A stretch of DNA of 9,819 nt from contig CAKORQ010000022.1 of assembly GCA_934101445.1 (NCBI GenBank), positions 1 through 9,819 of the forward strand, written 5' to 3'. This document shows, piece after piece, positions 1 through 8,078 of the stretch. A model generated the notes under the pieces. That model saw only the letters and a program-made list of their open reading frames with translations, was not told where the DNA came from and made no database searches. Origin of the DNA: an uncultured Bacilli bacterium. GTDB taxonomy: Bacteria; Bacillota_I; Bacilli_A; RF39; UBA660. The translations under genes and the position numbers were made by a program. Within the stretch, counting starts at the first letter, position 1. Each line of letters opens with the position of its first letter.

Positions 1-1
1 T

Positions 2-3000
2 AGTAGTAATGCTCAAACTAACTTTCAAAATTTAACTAATATATTTATTACTACTTTAATGAACGTTTTACCTAATGGCATTGATAAGGTTGCTAAAGAA
101 TGTGATGAAATAGTTACTTCCTTAAAAACTGGAGTTGAAAATAAAACTGTTTCTGAAAACTTATATGGCTTAATGGAAAATTTAGGTAATGCCATAAAGA
201 ATTCTGGTTCTTCCCTTGGAAATGTTTTAAAGGGTAGTCAGGCTATTGTTAATTATTTTAAAAATAATGAAAAGTTTAAAAATATAACTGATATTGAAAG
301 CGCTATTACAGCCGTTGAGGCAACTATTCAAAGTGTTGTTGTTGACGGTCAGCAAAAACTTGGTAATTTATTAGATAATTTAAAGAATATAACTAGCCAA
401 TTAGACCCAACGAAATTATTAACCTCTGCTGGCAACTGGAATATATTTGAATCTATATCTAACGCTCTAATCGTTGATTGGGATAAATGTATTATTGGAG
501 AAGATGGTACTGAAGCAACAGACCCTAATGGTAATTCTTATACAATCCAAAAAAGTAATGATAATGGTTATGATATGTTCTGTACAATAACTTGTAAAGA
601 AGATTATGCTGTTAAAATGCCAGGTAATTTAGGGACAACTTATGTCGGAAGATATATTTCGACTAATCTGGATAATGTATATCATGCTACTATTGGTATT
701 GCTGGACAAAGAACTTGTACAACTACCGAAATAAAAAATGATAAGTATGTTGAAACATCTAAGAAGGCTAAAGATGAAATGTTAATAGCCTATAATAACT
801 TCTATGATTCCTACGTTCAATACAAAGAATTAAAAAGTAGAGAGGATGCTGAGCATCGTTCTACTAATGCCTACTTACAATCATCAGCTGATCCTTTAAA
901 TGTTGAAGACTTAAAAAACAAACTTATGAGTAAATTAGGCGATGCGGTAATGAATACATTTAGTTCCTTTATTTCTAGCGTTTTACCTAATGAACAAGCT
1001 GAGGCGGCTAAAAATAAATTTGCCTCAACAGCCTCAACGATTATCTCTAAACTTGCTATGATGGCAATGTCTGGAGAATTAAATAGTGAAAGTCTCAAAG
1101 ATACATTTACTAGTTATATTGATACTGAACTAGGTGATTACAAAGAAAGATTGCAAAGTGCCGTTAATAATATACTTCCAACCCTTTTCAATCAATGTAC
1201 GGAAGCCGCAAAAAGCGTACTGGGCGATACAATGGTTAATGGTCTTAGTTTGGTTGGAAAAAAGGCATTAGAATTTACTTGTAACGAAGTAGCAGATGCC
1301 CTAATGGACGTATTTGGCATAGGCGGAATTATTAAAGGCGTTTGTGCTGGCTACTCTGCTGTAACAACAACATTTGCCAACACTATTATTGGAATTAATG
1401 AAGTATCTGGTCATAAAATTTTCCAAATTGAAAATGGAGTAAATTATTCTTATAGTTACCATAAATATATCTATTCTGATTCTTCGTCACCAGAAAAAAT
1501 CCTTGCCTCCAAATTTGTGGAAGGAAATGATGCTGATTCTATGGTATCAGGTAGTAAAACTTCCAAAGGTAATGAAGCAACAATCTGGGTCATGAAAAAT
1601 AATGGTCGTTTCCAAATGAACGATTTAAAATATGGTAGTATATTACTTAGAGCCGCTGGTCAAATTCCGAAAATAACAAAAAGTTTACAAAAAATGGGTA
1701 ATTTAGATATCTTACAATCTGGAAACTTTGAAAACCAATTAAATGCTTTAGTTGAGACCTCAAAGAATCTAAGTGGTAGCTTTAGTTATAGTTGGCTTAA
1801 GAAAAACGGTGATTCATTGAGTGCTGATGGTTTCTCCGGTATGCTTGATATGATAAGTAGCATTATGAATATCTTTACTGATATAGGTGGAGTAACTGAT
1901 AATGTTCTAACGGGAGTTACAGATGCCGTAGATACTGCTTTACTTGTTTATTATAATTTCTTAGGTATCTTTAATCCATATTATGCTGCTTTAGGTGATT
2001 TACGTCAAAGTATGGAAGATTATAAAGATGATTATTATGCGGCTCAATCGAACTTAGTAGATTTAGCCAACCGTATGAACGCTTGTACCATGTGGTCTAA
2101 CTCCTATGAATTTGATCCGCAAATAGAATTTACTTATGGTTTATCAGGATATTTTGTTAAGAAAATTGATAAGACAACTGATAAAATTAATTTGAAAGCC
2201 ATTAATAAGGGTGAGGCCCAAAATGTTTCATATTATTGTGATGGCGATGTTGATATTAAAGATGTTCAAAACTGGGATGTAATTACTTCTGGCAAATGTC
2301 GTACTGATGATGGCATGATAGGTGGAATAATTTCTTCTCTGGCTGGCGATGATAGTACCCTAAATAAAGTTTTACAAACATTTAAAGATAATTCCGAAGG
2401 ATTAAAGAAACTTCTTAATAGTTCTAAAGTAAAAGAGGCTCTTCAAAATACTGGTTATAGTGACCAAATTTGCAATTTCTTAAATTCTAGTTTAGGGGAG
2501 TCTTTCTGTGAAGGTGATGATGATGATTCATTGGTTACTTACGTTCCCGGTAATATTGTTTATAAGGCTATTTTAAGTGATGGTTCAACCGATGGTAGTG
2601 CGGGTATTCAAAGCTGGGGTAACTTACTAGGGATTATTGGCTCCGGTGGTTTAAGTTTTGATAATGTCATTTCTAATGTTACTAATAAAGTAACCTACTC
2701 AACAGGTGTTGGTACTGATATTAATTATCGTAATGTTGGTCGTGTTGTAAATATTTCAAGGTATGGCAATCCGGGCGTATCAATTTCTGGTTTAAGTTGG
2801 ACAACAATTCTTTCTAATATGGCTTCATACCTTTCTTCAAAGACTGGATCCGATGTTTTGGATAAGTTAAATAAAGGGATTATGAGTATAACTGGTCAAG
2901 GAGCGCAAGAATTTATCTACTTTAAATCTTCTCAAAGTTATTGGACAACTTCAAATAAGGGTATCTATACCAAAGCGAAAACAGCATCTGATTCAGTCTT

Positions 3001-4009
3001 AGTCGATGTGGGCGACCCAGCCTTAACTGATGAAAAAATAGTATCAGGGACAACGAGTGAAAAGACAGCCGATGGTTTAATTTATCCAATCGCTTTATCA
3101 ACGGCTGCAGGTACATATAGTTATCAATTAAAAATAAATAATGTTGGTCAATATTATAATAATACAACTTCTCTTGGTCGAATTATTGATGATAGTGGTT
3201 ATGTTAGTGGCTTACTTGCTAACCAATACGTATGTAAATACGAAGTTGAAACAGAACCACCTACACCAAATCCAACATGTAAAGAAATTTATGAATCTAG
3301 CGATTGCAAAGATGATAATGGTTTCTTCCAAGACTTATATAAACAGAACTATACGAATACTAATGGTATAACTTATGAATCTAAGTGGAATAGTTGTATA
3401 GATAAACTTTTGGCTAATGGTAGTACTTGTTGTAATTATATAGATAAAAATAACGTTCCAAATGCTAGTCAAGATCGTTATAACAGCATGTGCAATTCTA
3501 AATGTCAAGGTATTAAACTATATGGTTCTGATAGTGCTATTAAAGATTCTTCTACTTCTAGCGGTGCTTTAATTAGTAAAAACGGTGTCTTACAATTCTA
3601 TACAAAAGTTATTTCTAACTACGATTACTTCCCAAATGGTGGAAGTTCCAAAGGATATAACTGGAGTGGCAAAACATCTGGTTACGAAAATCTTGATGAG
3701 GCAGGTAATCCAGTCAGTCAAGATATCAGCACCTTTATAAAAAATAAAGAAGAAATAGGCGATGGCATTTATGGTGATGATGAAAAATATCTAAATTATT
3801 CTATTAATATCAATAGTGCTTGTATGGCTAAAATTAAAGCCTATAACAATCAACAAGAATTAAATGATTTAGGATTCGGTGATTACACTGGTGGGATTGA
3901 AAATGTAAAAACTCGTGAATATCGCTCTCAATTCTTAAAAGATTTAGAAGAAAGCAGCGAATATGCCGTATGTCGAGAAAAACCAATCACCAATCAATTA
4001 CAAAAATAG
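2..4009 (+). CDS. Giant cysteine-rich putative surface/secreted protein (5' partial)
   Basis: I do not recognise a named family. The frame has no stop back to base 2, so at least 1335 residues are present and the N-terminus is outside the window. The ATG at 59 has no Shine-Dalgarno upstream (AT-rich ACTACTTTA) and is followed by no signal peptide, so it is probably internal. In order: a helical, Asn/Lys-rich region (59-475); a Cys-containing segment with a CTITC motif (581-595) and a further Cys at 716; a charged helical, possibly coiled-coil stretch (about 737-880); hydrophobic Gly/Ala/Ile-rich stretches near 1313-1400 and 1838-1996; an NACTMWSNSYEFDPQIEFTY motif (2078-2137); an acidic EGDDDD run near 2511-2528; a Ser/Thr/Gly-rich, probably beta-rich part (2540-3235); a Pro linker (PPTPNPT, near 3256-3276); and a Cys-rich end. 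About 23 Cys are present, 10 after base 3233, which suggests extracytoplasmic disulfides. There is no LPXTG sorting signal or C-terminal membrane anchor. An adhesin or Tad-exported substrate is inferred from context only. Confidence 0.8.
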   Translation, partial: SSNAQTNFQNLTNIFITTLMNVLPNGIDKVAKECDEIVTSLKTGVENKTVSENLYGLMENLGNAIKNSGSSLGNVLKGSQAIVNYFKNNEKFKNITDIESAITAVEATIQSVVVDGQQKLGNLLDNLKNITSQLDPTKLLTSAGNWNIFESISNALIVDWDKCIIGEDGTEATDPNGNSYTIQKSNDNGYDMFCTITCKEDYAVKMPGNLGTTYVGRYISTNLDNVYHATIGIAGQRTCTTTEIKNDKYVETSKKAKDEMLIAYNNFYDSYVQYKELKSREDAEHRSTNAYLQSSADPLNVEDLKNKLMSKLGDAVMNTFSSFISSVLPNEQAEAAKNKFASTASTIISKLAMMAMSGELNSESLKDTFTSYIDTELGDYKERLQSAVNNILPTLFNQCTEAAKSVLGDTMVNGLSLVGKKALEFTCNEVADALMDVFGIGGIIKGVCAGYSAVTTTFANTIIGINEVSGHKIFQIENGVNYSYSYHKYIYSDSSSPEKILASKFVEGNDADSMVSGSKTSKGNEATIWVMKNNGRFQMNDLKYGSILLRAAGQIPKITKSLQKMGNLDILQSGNFENQLNALVETSKNLSGSFSYSWLKKNGDSLSADGFSGMLDMISSIMNIFTDIGGVTDNVLTGVTDAVDTALLVYYNFLGIFNPYYAALGDLRQSMEDYKDDYYAAQSNLVDLANRMNACTMWSNSYEFDPQIEFTYGLSGYFVKKIDKTTDKINLKAINKGEAQNVSYYCDGDVDIKDVQNWDVITSGKCRTDDGMIGGIISSLAGDDSTLNKVLQTFKDNSEGLKKLLNSSKVKEALQNTGYSDQICNFLNSSLGESFCEGDDDDSLVTYVPGNIVYKAILSDGSTDGSAGIQSWGNLLGIIGSGGLSFDNVISNVTNKVTYSTGVGTDINYRNVGRVVNISRYGNPGVSISGLSWTTILSNMASYLSSKTGSDVLDKLNKGIMSITGQGAQEFIYFKSSQSYWTTSNKGIYTKAKTASDSVLVDVGDPALTDEKIVSGTTSEKTADGLIYPIALSTAAGTYSYQLKINNVGQYYNNTTSLGRIIDDSGYVSGLLANQYVCKYEVETEPPTPNPTCKEIYESSDCKDDNGFFQDLYKQNYTNTNGITYESKWNSCIDKLLANGSTCCNYIDKNNVPNASQDRYNSMCNSKCQGIKLYGSDSAIKDSSTSSGALISKNGVLQFYTKVISNYDYFPNGGSSKGYNWSGKTSGYENLDEAGNPVSQDISTFIKNKEEIGDGIYGDDEKYLNYSININSACMAKIKAYNNQQELNDLGFGDYTGGIENVKTREYRSQFLKDLEESSEYAVCREKPITNQLQK

Positions 4010-4026
4010 AAAGTAGGTAGAAAAAT

Positions 4027-4839
4027 ATGAAAGAATCTTATTGGGGCTACTGGCTAGTAATGCTAGGTATCTTAGTAATAGGAGTTATGCTTCTAGTTAG
4101 TAGCACAACTACCGGTACAACTCATGATTACTACGAGTTAAAGGAGACAGCATCAGCATCGGTTATTGATGCTGTCGACTACTCATATTATCGTTTGTAT
4201 GGTGATTTAAAAATATCCAAAGAAAAATTTGTTGAAAATTTTATAAGACGTTTTTCGGAATCAGCAACCATGACTAAAGAATACAATATTTCCTTTTATG
4301 ATATTAGTGAGGTTCCCCCTAAGGTAAGTGTTAAAATATCTAGTGTAAGTAATACTGTAAACGTTGCCAATACAACAAATTCCTTTGATTTAGTAAACAA
4401 GGTAGATATGATTTTAGTAGGTGGTTCTGAAAATAAAAGCTCTAAAAATGATACTGATACCGGTATTAAAACTTGTCTTGAATATCAGGCAACACCGGAA
4501 TTTGCTAAAGTAATGCAAAGCATATTAAATGATAAAGATACTAGTTATGTAGGTGATGCCCTAACTAATCGTATTATTAACGCTAACTTACAAAACCTAG
4601 CAAAATGGGCTAGTAAAAAAGGTGATTTAAGTAATGCTGGCACCGAATATTTTAATGAATTTATAAAAGCCGTTCTTCTCGATTTCAGTTCTTCGTTTGG
4701 TAGATCAACGGAAGACGATTTTATTGAGGCCGACCCAACTAGACCTAATGGGGAATTAACAAATGAAAATAGAACCTCTGGCATCTTAGGACTTGCTATT
4801 CAAAAAGGCTGGTTAAATAAAGTTGGCGCTGGTAGTTAA
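4027..4839 (+). CDS. Single-pass membrane protein of Tad locus, possible TadE-like pseudopilin
   Basis: This 270-residue protein has a short charged N-terminus (MKESYWGYW), one hydrophobic segment at about residues 8-25, then a Ser/Thr-rich turn and an extracytoplasmic body of about 240 residues. The body begins with a helical stretch (about 33-85), continues with probable strands (86-130), has an Asn/Ser/Asp-rich linker (132-147), and ends in a helical C-terminal part around a lone Cys150. An N-terminal anchor plus a globular domain between a surface protein and Tad machinery is the layout of TadE/TadF-type minor pilins. However, I do not see the classical prepilin cleavage site (Gly followed by Glu at +5), so the assignment is inference from architecture and position. 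It starts 17 bases after the giant gene, with a partial binding site AGGT at 4015-4018. It could instead be a lineage-specific scaffold protein. Confidence 0.75.
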   Translation: MKESYWGYWLVMLGILVIGVMLLVSSTTTGTTHDYYELKETASASVIDAVDYSYYRLYGDLKISKEKFVENFIRRFSESATMTKEYNISFYDISEVPPKVSVKISSVSNTVNVANTTNSFDLVNKVDMILVGGSENKSSKNDTDTGIKTCLEYQATPEFAKVMQSILNDKDTSYVGDALTNRIINANLQNLAKWASKKGDLSNAGTEYFNEFIKAVLLDFSSSFGRSTEDDFIEADPTRPNGELTNENRTSGILGLAIQKGWLNKVGAGS

Positions 4840-4855
4840 AAATACTATTAAAGTT

Positions 4856-4861
4856 AAGGAG
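4856..4861 (+). promoter_or_regulatory. Strong Shine-Dalgarno for first CpaB-like gene
   Basis: AAGGAG lies seven bases before the ATG at 4869 and fixes that start. It sits in the 29-base gap after the TAA at 4837-4839, the widest gap in the cluster. I see no convincing promoter or terminator in that gap, so read-through from the upstream gene is likely. Confidence 0.8.
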
Positions 4862-4868
4862 AATAAAA

Positions 4869-5687
4869 ATGGATAAAATAAAAGAAGAAATAAAAAAAGT
4901 CTTATCTAATAAAAATACATTAACAATTATTATCGTTATCATCGGTATTATTTGTCTTTATGCCATATATAATTACCGAGTAACACAAGCAGTAACAACA
5001 ATCCGCGTTCCTTATGCTAAAAAGGAACTTACTAGTCGTAGTCAAATTACGACGGATGCTATTGGGTATACAGAACTTCCTAAGAGAATTGCTAAAAACT
5101 TAGGGGTTGTAACCTCAACAGCCAATATTACCAATAATTATGTAAAATATGGGGAAACAATTCCCGCTAACAGTTTCTTTTACAAAGATTACATTGTAAC
5201 TTTTGAAGAAGCTACAACTAATGAATTTTCCAATATTCCCGATGAGTATACGGCCTATAGTTTAACTGTTGATATCAATTCTACTTATGGTAATTCTATT
5301 TATACAGGTAATTATGTTGATTTATTTGTTAAAGCCACTTCTAGTGCTAACAGAGTAATTTTTGGTCGTTTAATTCAAGGAATTAAAGTCTTAGCCGTCT
5401 TAGATTCTAGTGGTAATGATGTCTTTGAATCATCAACAGAAACCAGAACGCCAGCCCAAATGTGGTTTGCTCTTCCCGATGAATTATACACTTTACTTAA
5501 GAAAACTGAATATATTGGTGGTGTTTCTGTCATGCCAATTCCGAGAAATGCTAGTTACTCGGCTACTGACCGTGATGCGACTATCGATTCGCAATATATT
5601 CAAAACTTTATCTTGTCAAAATCAATTACAGTAAATCAAAATTTTAATACTAATAATAATCAAGATAATACGAATACAGGAGAGTAG
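4869..5687 (+). CDS. cpaB: CpaB/RcpC-like SAF-domain pilus assembly protein, copy 1
   Basis: This 272-residue protein probably forms the membrane-anchored periplasm-equivalent part of a Tad pilus apparatus. It has a Lys-rich cytoplasmic N-terminus, one transmembrane segment (about 17-34), then a SAF-type domain (about 44-110: RVPYAKKELTSRSQIT, then IPANSFFYKDYI). An RcpC/CpaB-type beta domain follows (about 122-228), with YTAYSLTVD, TGNYVDLFV, GIKVLAVLDSSGN and a PIPRNASY end. The tail (255-272) is Asn/Thr-rich. Length and domain order fit the CpaB family, which usually runs about 230-300 residues. In Gram-negative bacteria CpaB works next to the secretin; no secretin is present here, so its role must differ, perhaps stabilising the pilus base in the cell wall. 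A strong binding site precedes it, and the next gene, its paralogue, starts 11 bases after its TAG. Confidence 0.85.
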   Translation: MDKIKEEIKKVLSNKNTLTIIIVIIGIICLYAIYNYRVTQAVTTIRVPYAKKELTSRSQITTDAIGYTELPKRIAKNLGVVTSTANITNNYVKYGETIPANSFFYKDYIVTFEEATTNEFSNIPDEYTAYSLTVDINSTYGNSIYTGNYVDLFVKATSSANRVIFGRLIQGIKVLAVLDSSGNDVFESSTETRTPAQMWFALPDELYTLLKKTEYIGGVSVMPIPRNASYSATDRDATIDSQYIQNFILSKSITVNQNFNTNNNQDNTNTGE

Positions 5688-5693
5688 AAAGGA
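5688..5693 (+). promoter_or_regulatory. Shine-Dalgarno of second CpaB-like gene
   Basis: AAAGGA begins directly after the TAG of the first copy and lies five bases before the ATG at 5699. It supports that start and suggests the two paralogues are translated close together from one message. Confidence 0.65.
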
Positions 5694-5698
5694 TATTT

Positions 5699-6472
5699 AT
5701 GAAAAATGCACTTGCCCCTTTAAAAAGGTTTATTCAAAATAAAAACACGGTAACGATTATTTGTATCGTTGTCGGTATCTTAACGTTAGTTATTGGTTAT
5801 AACTATCGGGTTAATAAGAGTATTGATTTAGTAAGTATTCCTTACGCTCTAAAAGAAATACCCCGAAAAACCCAAATTACTAAGGATATGATAGGACATG
5901 TTAAAGTTCCTCGTTCCTTAGTAACTAATGCTAAAAATATTATTCAAACGGATAAAGAATTAATTAATTATTATTCAAGTTATTCTACTGATATTCCCGC
6001 TAAAAGTTTATTTTATAAGGAATCAGTATTAAAAGAAGAACAAATGCCTGATTATGCTTTTACTAATATGCAAGATGGATATACGGTATATTCCTTAAAG
6101 GTAAATAATAAGTCAACTTATTCTAACCGTTTCCGTCCCGGTGATTATATTGACCTTTATATGGAGGCTAAAGATAATAATATGGTTATGATGGCTATCT
6201 TAGTTAAATCTATTAAGATTAAAGCCATTAAAGATTCTTCCGGTAATTCTATTTTAGAAAATACTTTATCTGGTGGTACACCAGCCGCCTTACTATTTGA
6301 GGTAGAAGATAGTTTATTTGATCTTTTAAAGAAGAGTGAATATGTTTCTAATGTGGAAATCATTCCAGTTCCAAGAAACTCAAATTATACCAAAGAAGAA
6401 GGTTCAACTACGGTATCTACTGAAGAAATAACAAGTTACATTTATAATAAAACGGAGACTATAACAAATTAG
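5699..6472 (+). CDS. cpaB: CpaB/RcpC-like SAF-domain pilus assembly protein, copy 2
   Basis: This 257-residue protein has the same layout as its upstream neighbour: transmembrane segment at about 17-34, SAF-type domain (about 44-112: SIPYALKEIPRKTQIT, then IPAKSLFYKESV), and RcpC/CpaB-type domain (about 124-228: YTVYSLKVN, RPGDYIDLYMEA, IKAIKDSSGN, IPVPRNSNY). The two align nearly without gaps: residues 14-38 match at about 15 of 25 positions, and SSGN, LLKK-EY and PRN are shared. This points to tandem duplication followed by divergence. Copy 2 has RPGDYIDLY, closer to the usual CpaB PGD-VD motif than copy 1 (TGNYVDLF). Its C-terminal tail is Thr/Glu-rich, not Asn-rich. The pair may form a hetero-oligomeric ring, which is inference. 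The ATPase gene follows after 17 bases. Confidence 0.85.
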   Translation: MKNALAPLKRFIQNKNTVTIICIVVGILTLVIGYNYRVNKSIDLVSIPYALKEIPRKTQITKDMIGHVKVPRSLVTNAKNIIQTDKELINYYSSYSTDIPAKSLFYKESVLKEEQMPDYAFTNMQDGYTVYSLKVNNKSTYSNRFRPGDYIDLYMEAKDNNMVMMAILVKSIKIKAIKDSSGNSILENTLSGGTPAALLFEVEDSLFDLLKKSEYVSNVEIIPVPRNSNYTKEEGSTTVSTEEITSYIYNKTETITN

Positions 6473-6489
6473 AAAGAATGTGGTAAATA

Positions 6490-8067
6490 ATGAATGAAGC
6501 AATATTTGAACAAATGGACTTCGGTCCTTTGGCAGAATTTTTAGCCGATGATGATATTACCGATATTTCTTATTCTAATAATGGTCAAGTTTGGTTAAAA
6601 ACATTATCAAAGGGCGTTTATCAAGTTGAACGCCCCGATATTAATAATACTTTTATGGAAAAGTTAGCCTTCCAGTGTTCTAATGTTATGGGTAAGACAT
6701 TTAATATGGCTCATCCTTTATTAGATGCGGAATCGGCGGAACTTCGTATGAATTTTGTGCATGAGTCGATTGCAACCAATGGTATTGCCTGTTTAATTCG
6801 TAAAACTCCGGCTAAAATTCGTTTAAATAAAGAAAAATTGTTAAATGAAGAATATATTACGGAAACTTTACATGATTTTTTAATGAATTGTGTGGCAGGT
6901 CACTGTAATATCATAGTTGCCGGGGAGACTGGTTCCGGTAAAACTGAGCTTTTAAAATACTTAGCCAGTCATATTAAAGAAAATGAAAAAATTATTACGA
7001 TAGAAGATACTTTGGAGTTGCACTTAGACCGTATTTTCCCGCACCGCGATATCGTGGCAATGAAAACGAATAATATTTGTAGTTATACCGATGTTTTGGT
7101 AGCCTGCATGCGTCAGAACCCTATTTGGATTTTACTATCCGAGGTTCGTTCCGGCGAGGCCGTTATGTCTGTTCGTAACGCCATATCATCAGGACATAAT
7201 ATTTTATCAACTATCCATGCTGATAAAGCCTCATCTATACCTCTTCGTATGTATTCCTTAATGGAATCTAGTCAAGATGTTGAACAATTTTTAAATACAA
7301 TCCATAGATATGTCCAAATTGGTGTTTATGTTAAAGGATATTTTAGTAAGAAATTTAATCGTTTTCAAAGAGAGATTATCGAAGTATGTGAGTTTTATGT
7401 TGATGAAAATAATAAACCATGTACTAATGAAATTTATAAAAAAGCCTTGGATGGTCATTATAGTTTGAAAAATCCTACTCAACATTTACTAGATTACTTA
7501 AGTATTCAAAATGTTTTCTTAGATAAAGATACTTTCCATATTGGCAATAATAAAGAGTATGATGGTGATATTGAGGCCGACTTAAAGAAATATCATGAAA
7601 AAGAGGCTAATAGTACTGCCAGTGCCAACGATACTTTGGATACTAATCCCCCGGCTCCGGTTAATAATGTTTCTAATAGTGCAAGTGCAACTATGGTAAC
7701 AAATAATCCCAATGTCTCTAACCAAGTAGGTCAGTCTAATTTTGCAACTGCTGTTAATCCTAATGGTAATTCAAATGTTTCTAATAACCAGGCTAATGTT
7801 AATCTGGTAAATCAAGTAAGTCAAGGTAATATAAATATACCCAATGCTAATAATATAAAAATCCCTACCCAACCTAGTGGAAATCCGGTAAACCAACCAA
7901 GTCCTGCCAACTTTGCTAGCCCTAATCCAACCAGACAAAGCCTAAATAATCAAGGACCTACAGCCAAAGCGTTTTTAAATGTTAATGGCCCTAGTAGTAA
8001 TGCTGGCGTAGGTAGTGGGCAAGCCACCCAAAACAGTAGTGGTCAATCTACAGAAGAAGTTTTATAG
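6490..8067 (+). CDS. cpaF: CpaF/TadA-type secretion ATPase with Asn-rich C-terminal extension
   Basis: This 525-residue cytoplasmic ATPase powers pilus assembly or secretion through the TadB/TadC platform. It has a short N-terminal domain (about 12-105), Walker A GETGSGKT at 145-152, an Asp-box region TIEDTLEL at 170-177, Walker B/catalytic Glu in ILLSEVRSGEA (214-224, Glu218), and a His-box GHNILSTIHAD at 235-245. This places it in the CpaF/TadA/VirB11 (GspE superfamily) group. It departs from typical CpaF: usual members read close to RPDRIIVGEVRGGEA, while here NPIWILLSEVRSGEA has Ser for the Gly before Glu, and the His-box is one residue shorter. Residues from about 374 onward are low complexity (see separate entry). 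The ATG at 6490 has only a weak binding site (AGAAAG is distant, GTGG is near). An ATG at 6478 is followed at once by a stop, and Met9 has no better site, so 6490 is kept. Confidence 0.9.
   Translation: MNEAIFEQMDFGPLAEFLADDDITDISYSNNGQVWLKTLSKGVYQVERPDINNTFMEKLAFQCSNVMGKTFNMAHPLLDAESAELRMNFVHESIATNGIACLIRKTPAKIRLNKEKLLNEEYITETLHDFLMNCVAGHCNIIVAGETGSGKTELLKYLASHIKENEKIITIEDTLELHLDRIFPHRDIVAMKTNNICSYTDVLVACMRQNPIWILLSEVRSGEAVMSVRNAISSGHNILSTIHADKASSIPLRMYSLMESSQDVEQFLNTIHRYVQIGVYVKGYFSKKFNRFQREIIEVCEFYVDENNKPCTNEIYKKALDGHYSLKNPTQHLLDYLSIQNVFLDKDTFHIGNNKEYDGDIEADLKKYHEKEANSTASANDTLDTNPPAPVNNVSNSASATMVTNNPNVSNQVGQSNFATAVNPNGNSNVSNNQANVNLVNQVSQGNINIPNANNIKIPTQPSGNPVNQPSPANFASPNPTRQSLNNQGPTAKAFLNVNGPSSNAGVGSGQATQNSSGQSTEEVL
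7609..8064 (+). repeat. Low-complexity Asn-rich tail of the ATPase, with NVSN repeats
   Basis: Codons 374-525 of the ATPase encode about 152 residues, of which about 35 are Asn, the rest mostly Ser, Pro, Gln, Gly, Ala, Val and Thr. There is no Cys, Trp, Tyr or His and only about three basic residues, so it is probably disordered. NVSN occurs three times (codons 393-396, 408-411, 429-432). The DNA word AATGTTTCTAAT recurs exactly at 7666-7677 and 7774-7785, with a near copy at 7711-7722. The frame stays open to a TAG overlapping the next gene's binding site, so it is a real extension and not a frameshift artefact. Confidence 0.85.
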
Positions 8068-8071
8068 GAGG
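8066..8071 (+). promoter_or_regulatory. Perfect Shine-Dalgarno overlapping ATPase stop
   Basis: AGGAGG overlaps the TAG stop of the ATPase gene (8065-8067) and lies seven bases before the ATG at 8079. It fixes the TadB-like start and suggests close translational coupling of ATPase and platform protein. Confidence 0.85.
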
Positions 8072-8078
8072 AATAAAA

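Noticed and set aside
2..4009. Phage tail tape-measure or tail protein
   Set aside because: Length and helical stretches are suggestive, but there are many Cys, no tape-measure repeats, and the neighbours are Tad machinery, not phage structural genes.
2..4009. Sortase-anchored (LPXTG) adhesin
   Set aside because: The C-terminus ends in TNQLQK with no LPXTG-like motif, hydrophobic segment or positive tail.
871..7485. Short open frames on the minus strand and in other + frames (for example 2922-3167 minus, 3141-3371 plus, 7291-7485 minus)
   Set aside because: They lie wholly inside well-supported genes, lack ribosome binding sites or recognisable domains, and look like chance frames in AT-rich DNA.
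7666..7785. CRISPR-like or tandem DNA repeat
   Set aside because: The 12-base AATGTTTCTAAT words are in frame, irregularly spaced and encode NVSN in a low-complexity protein tail.
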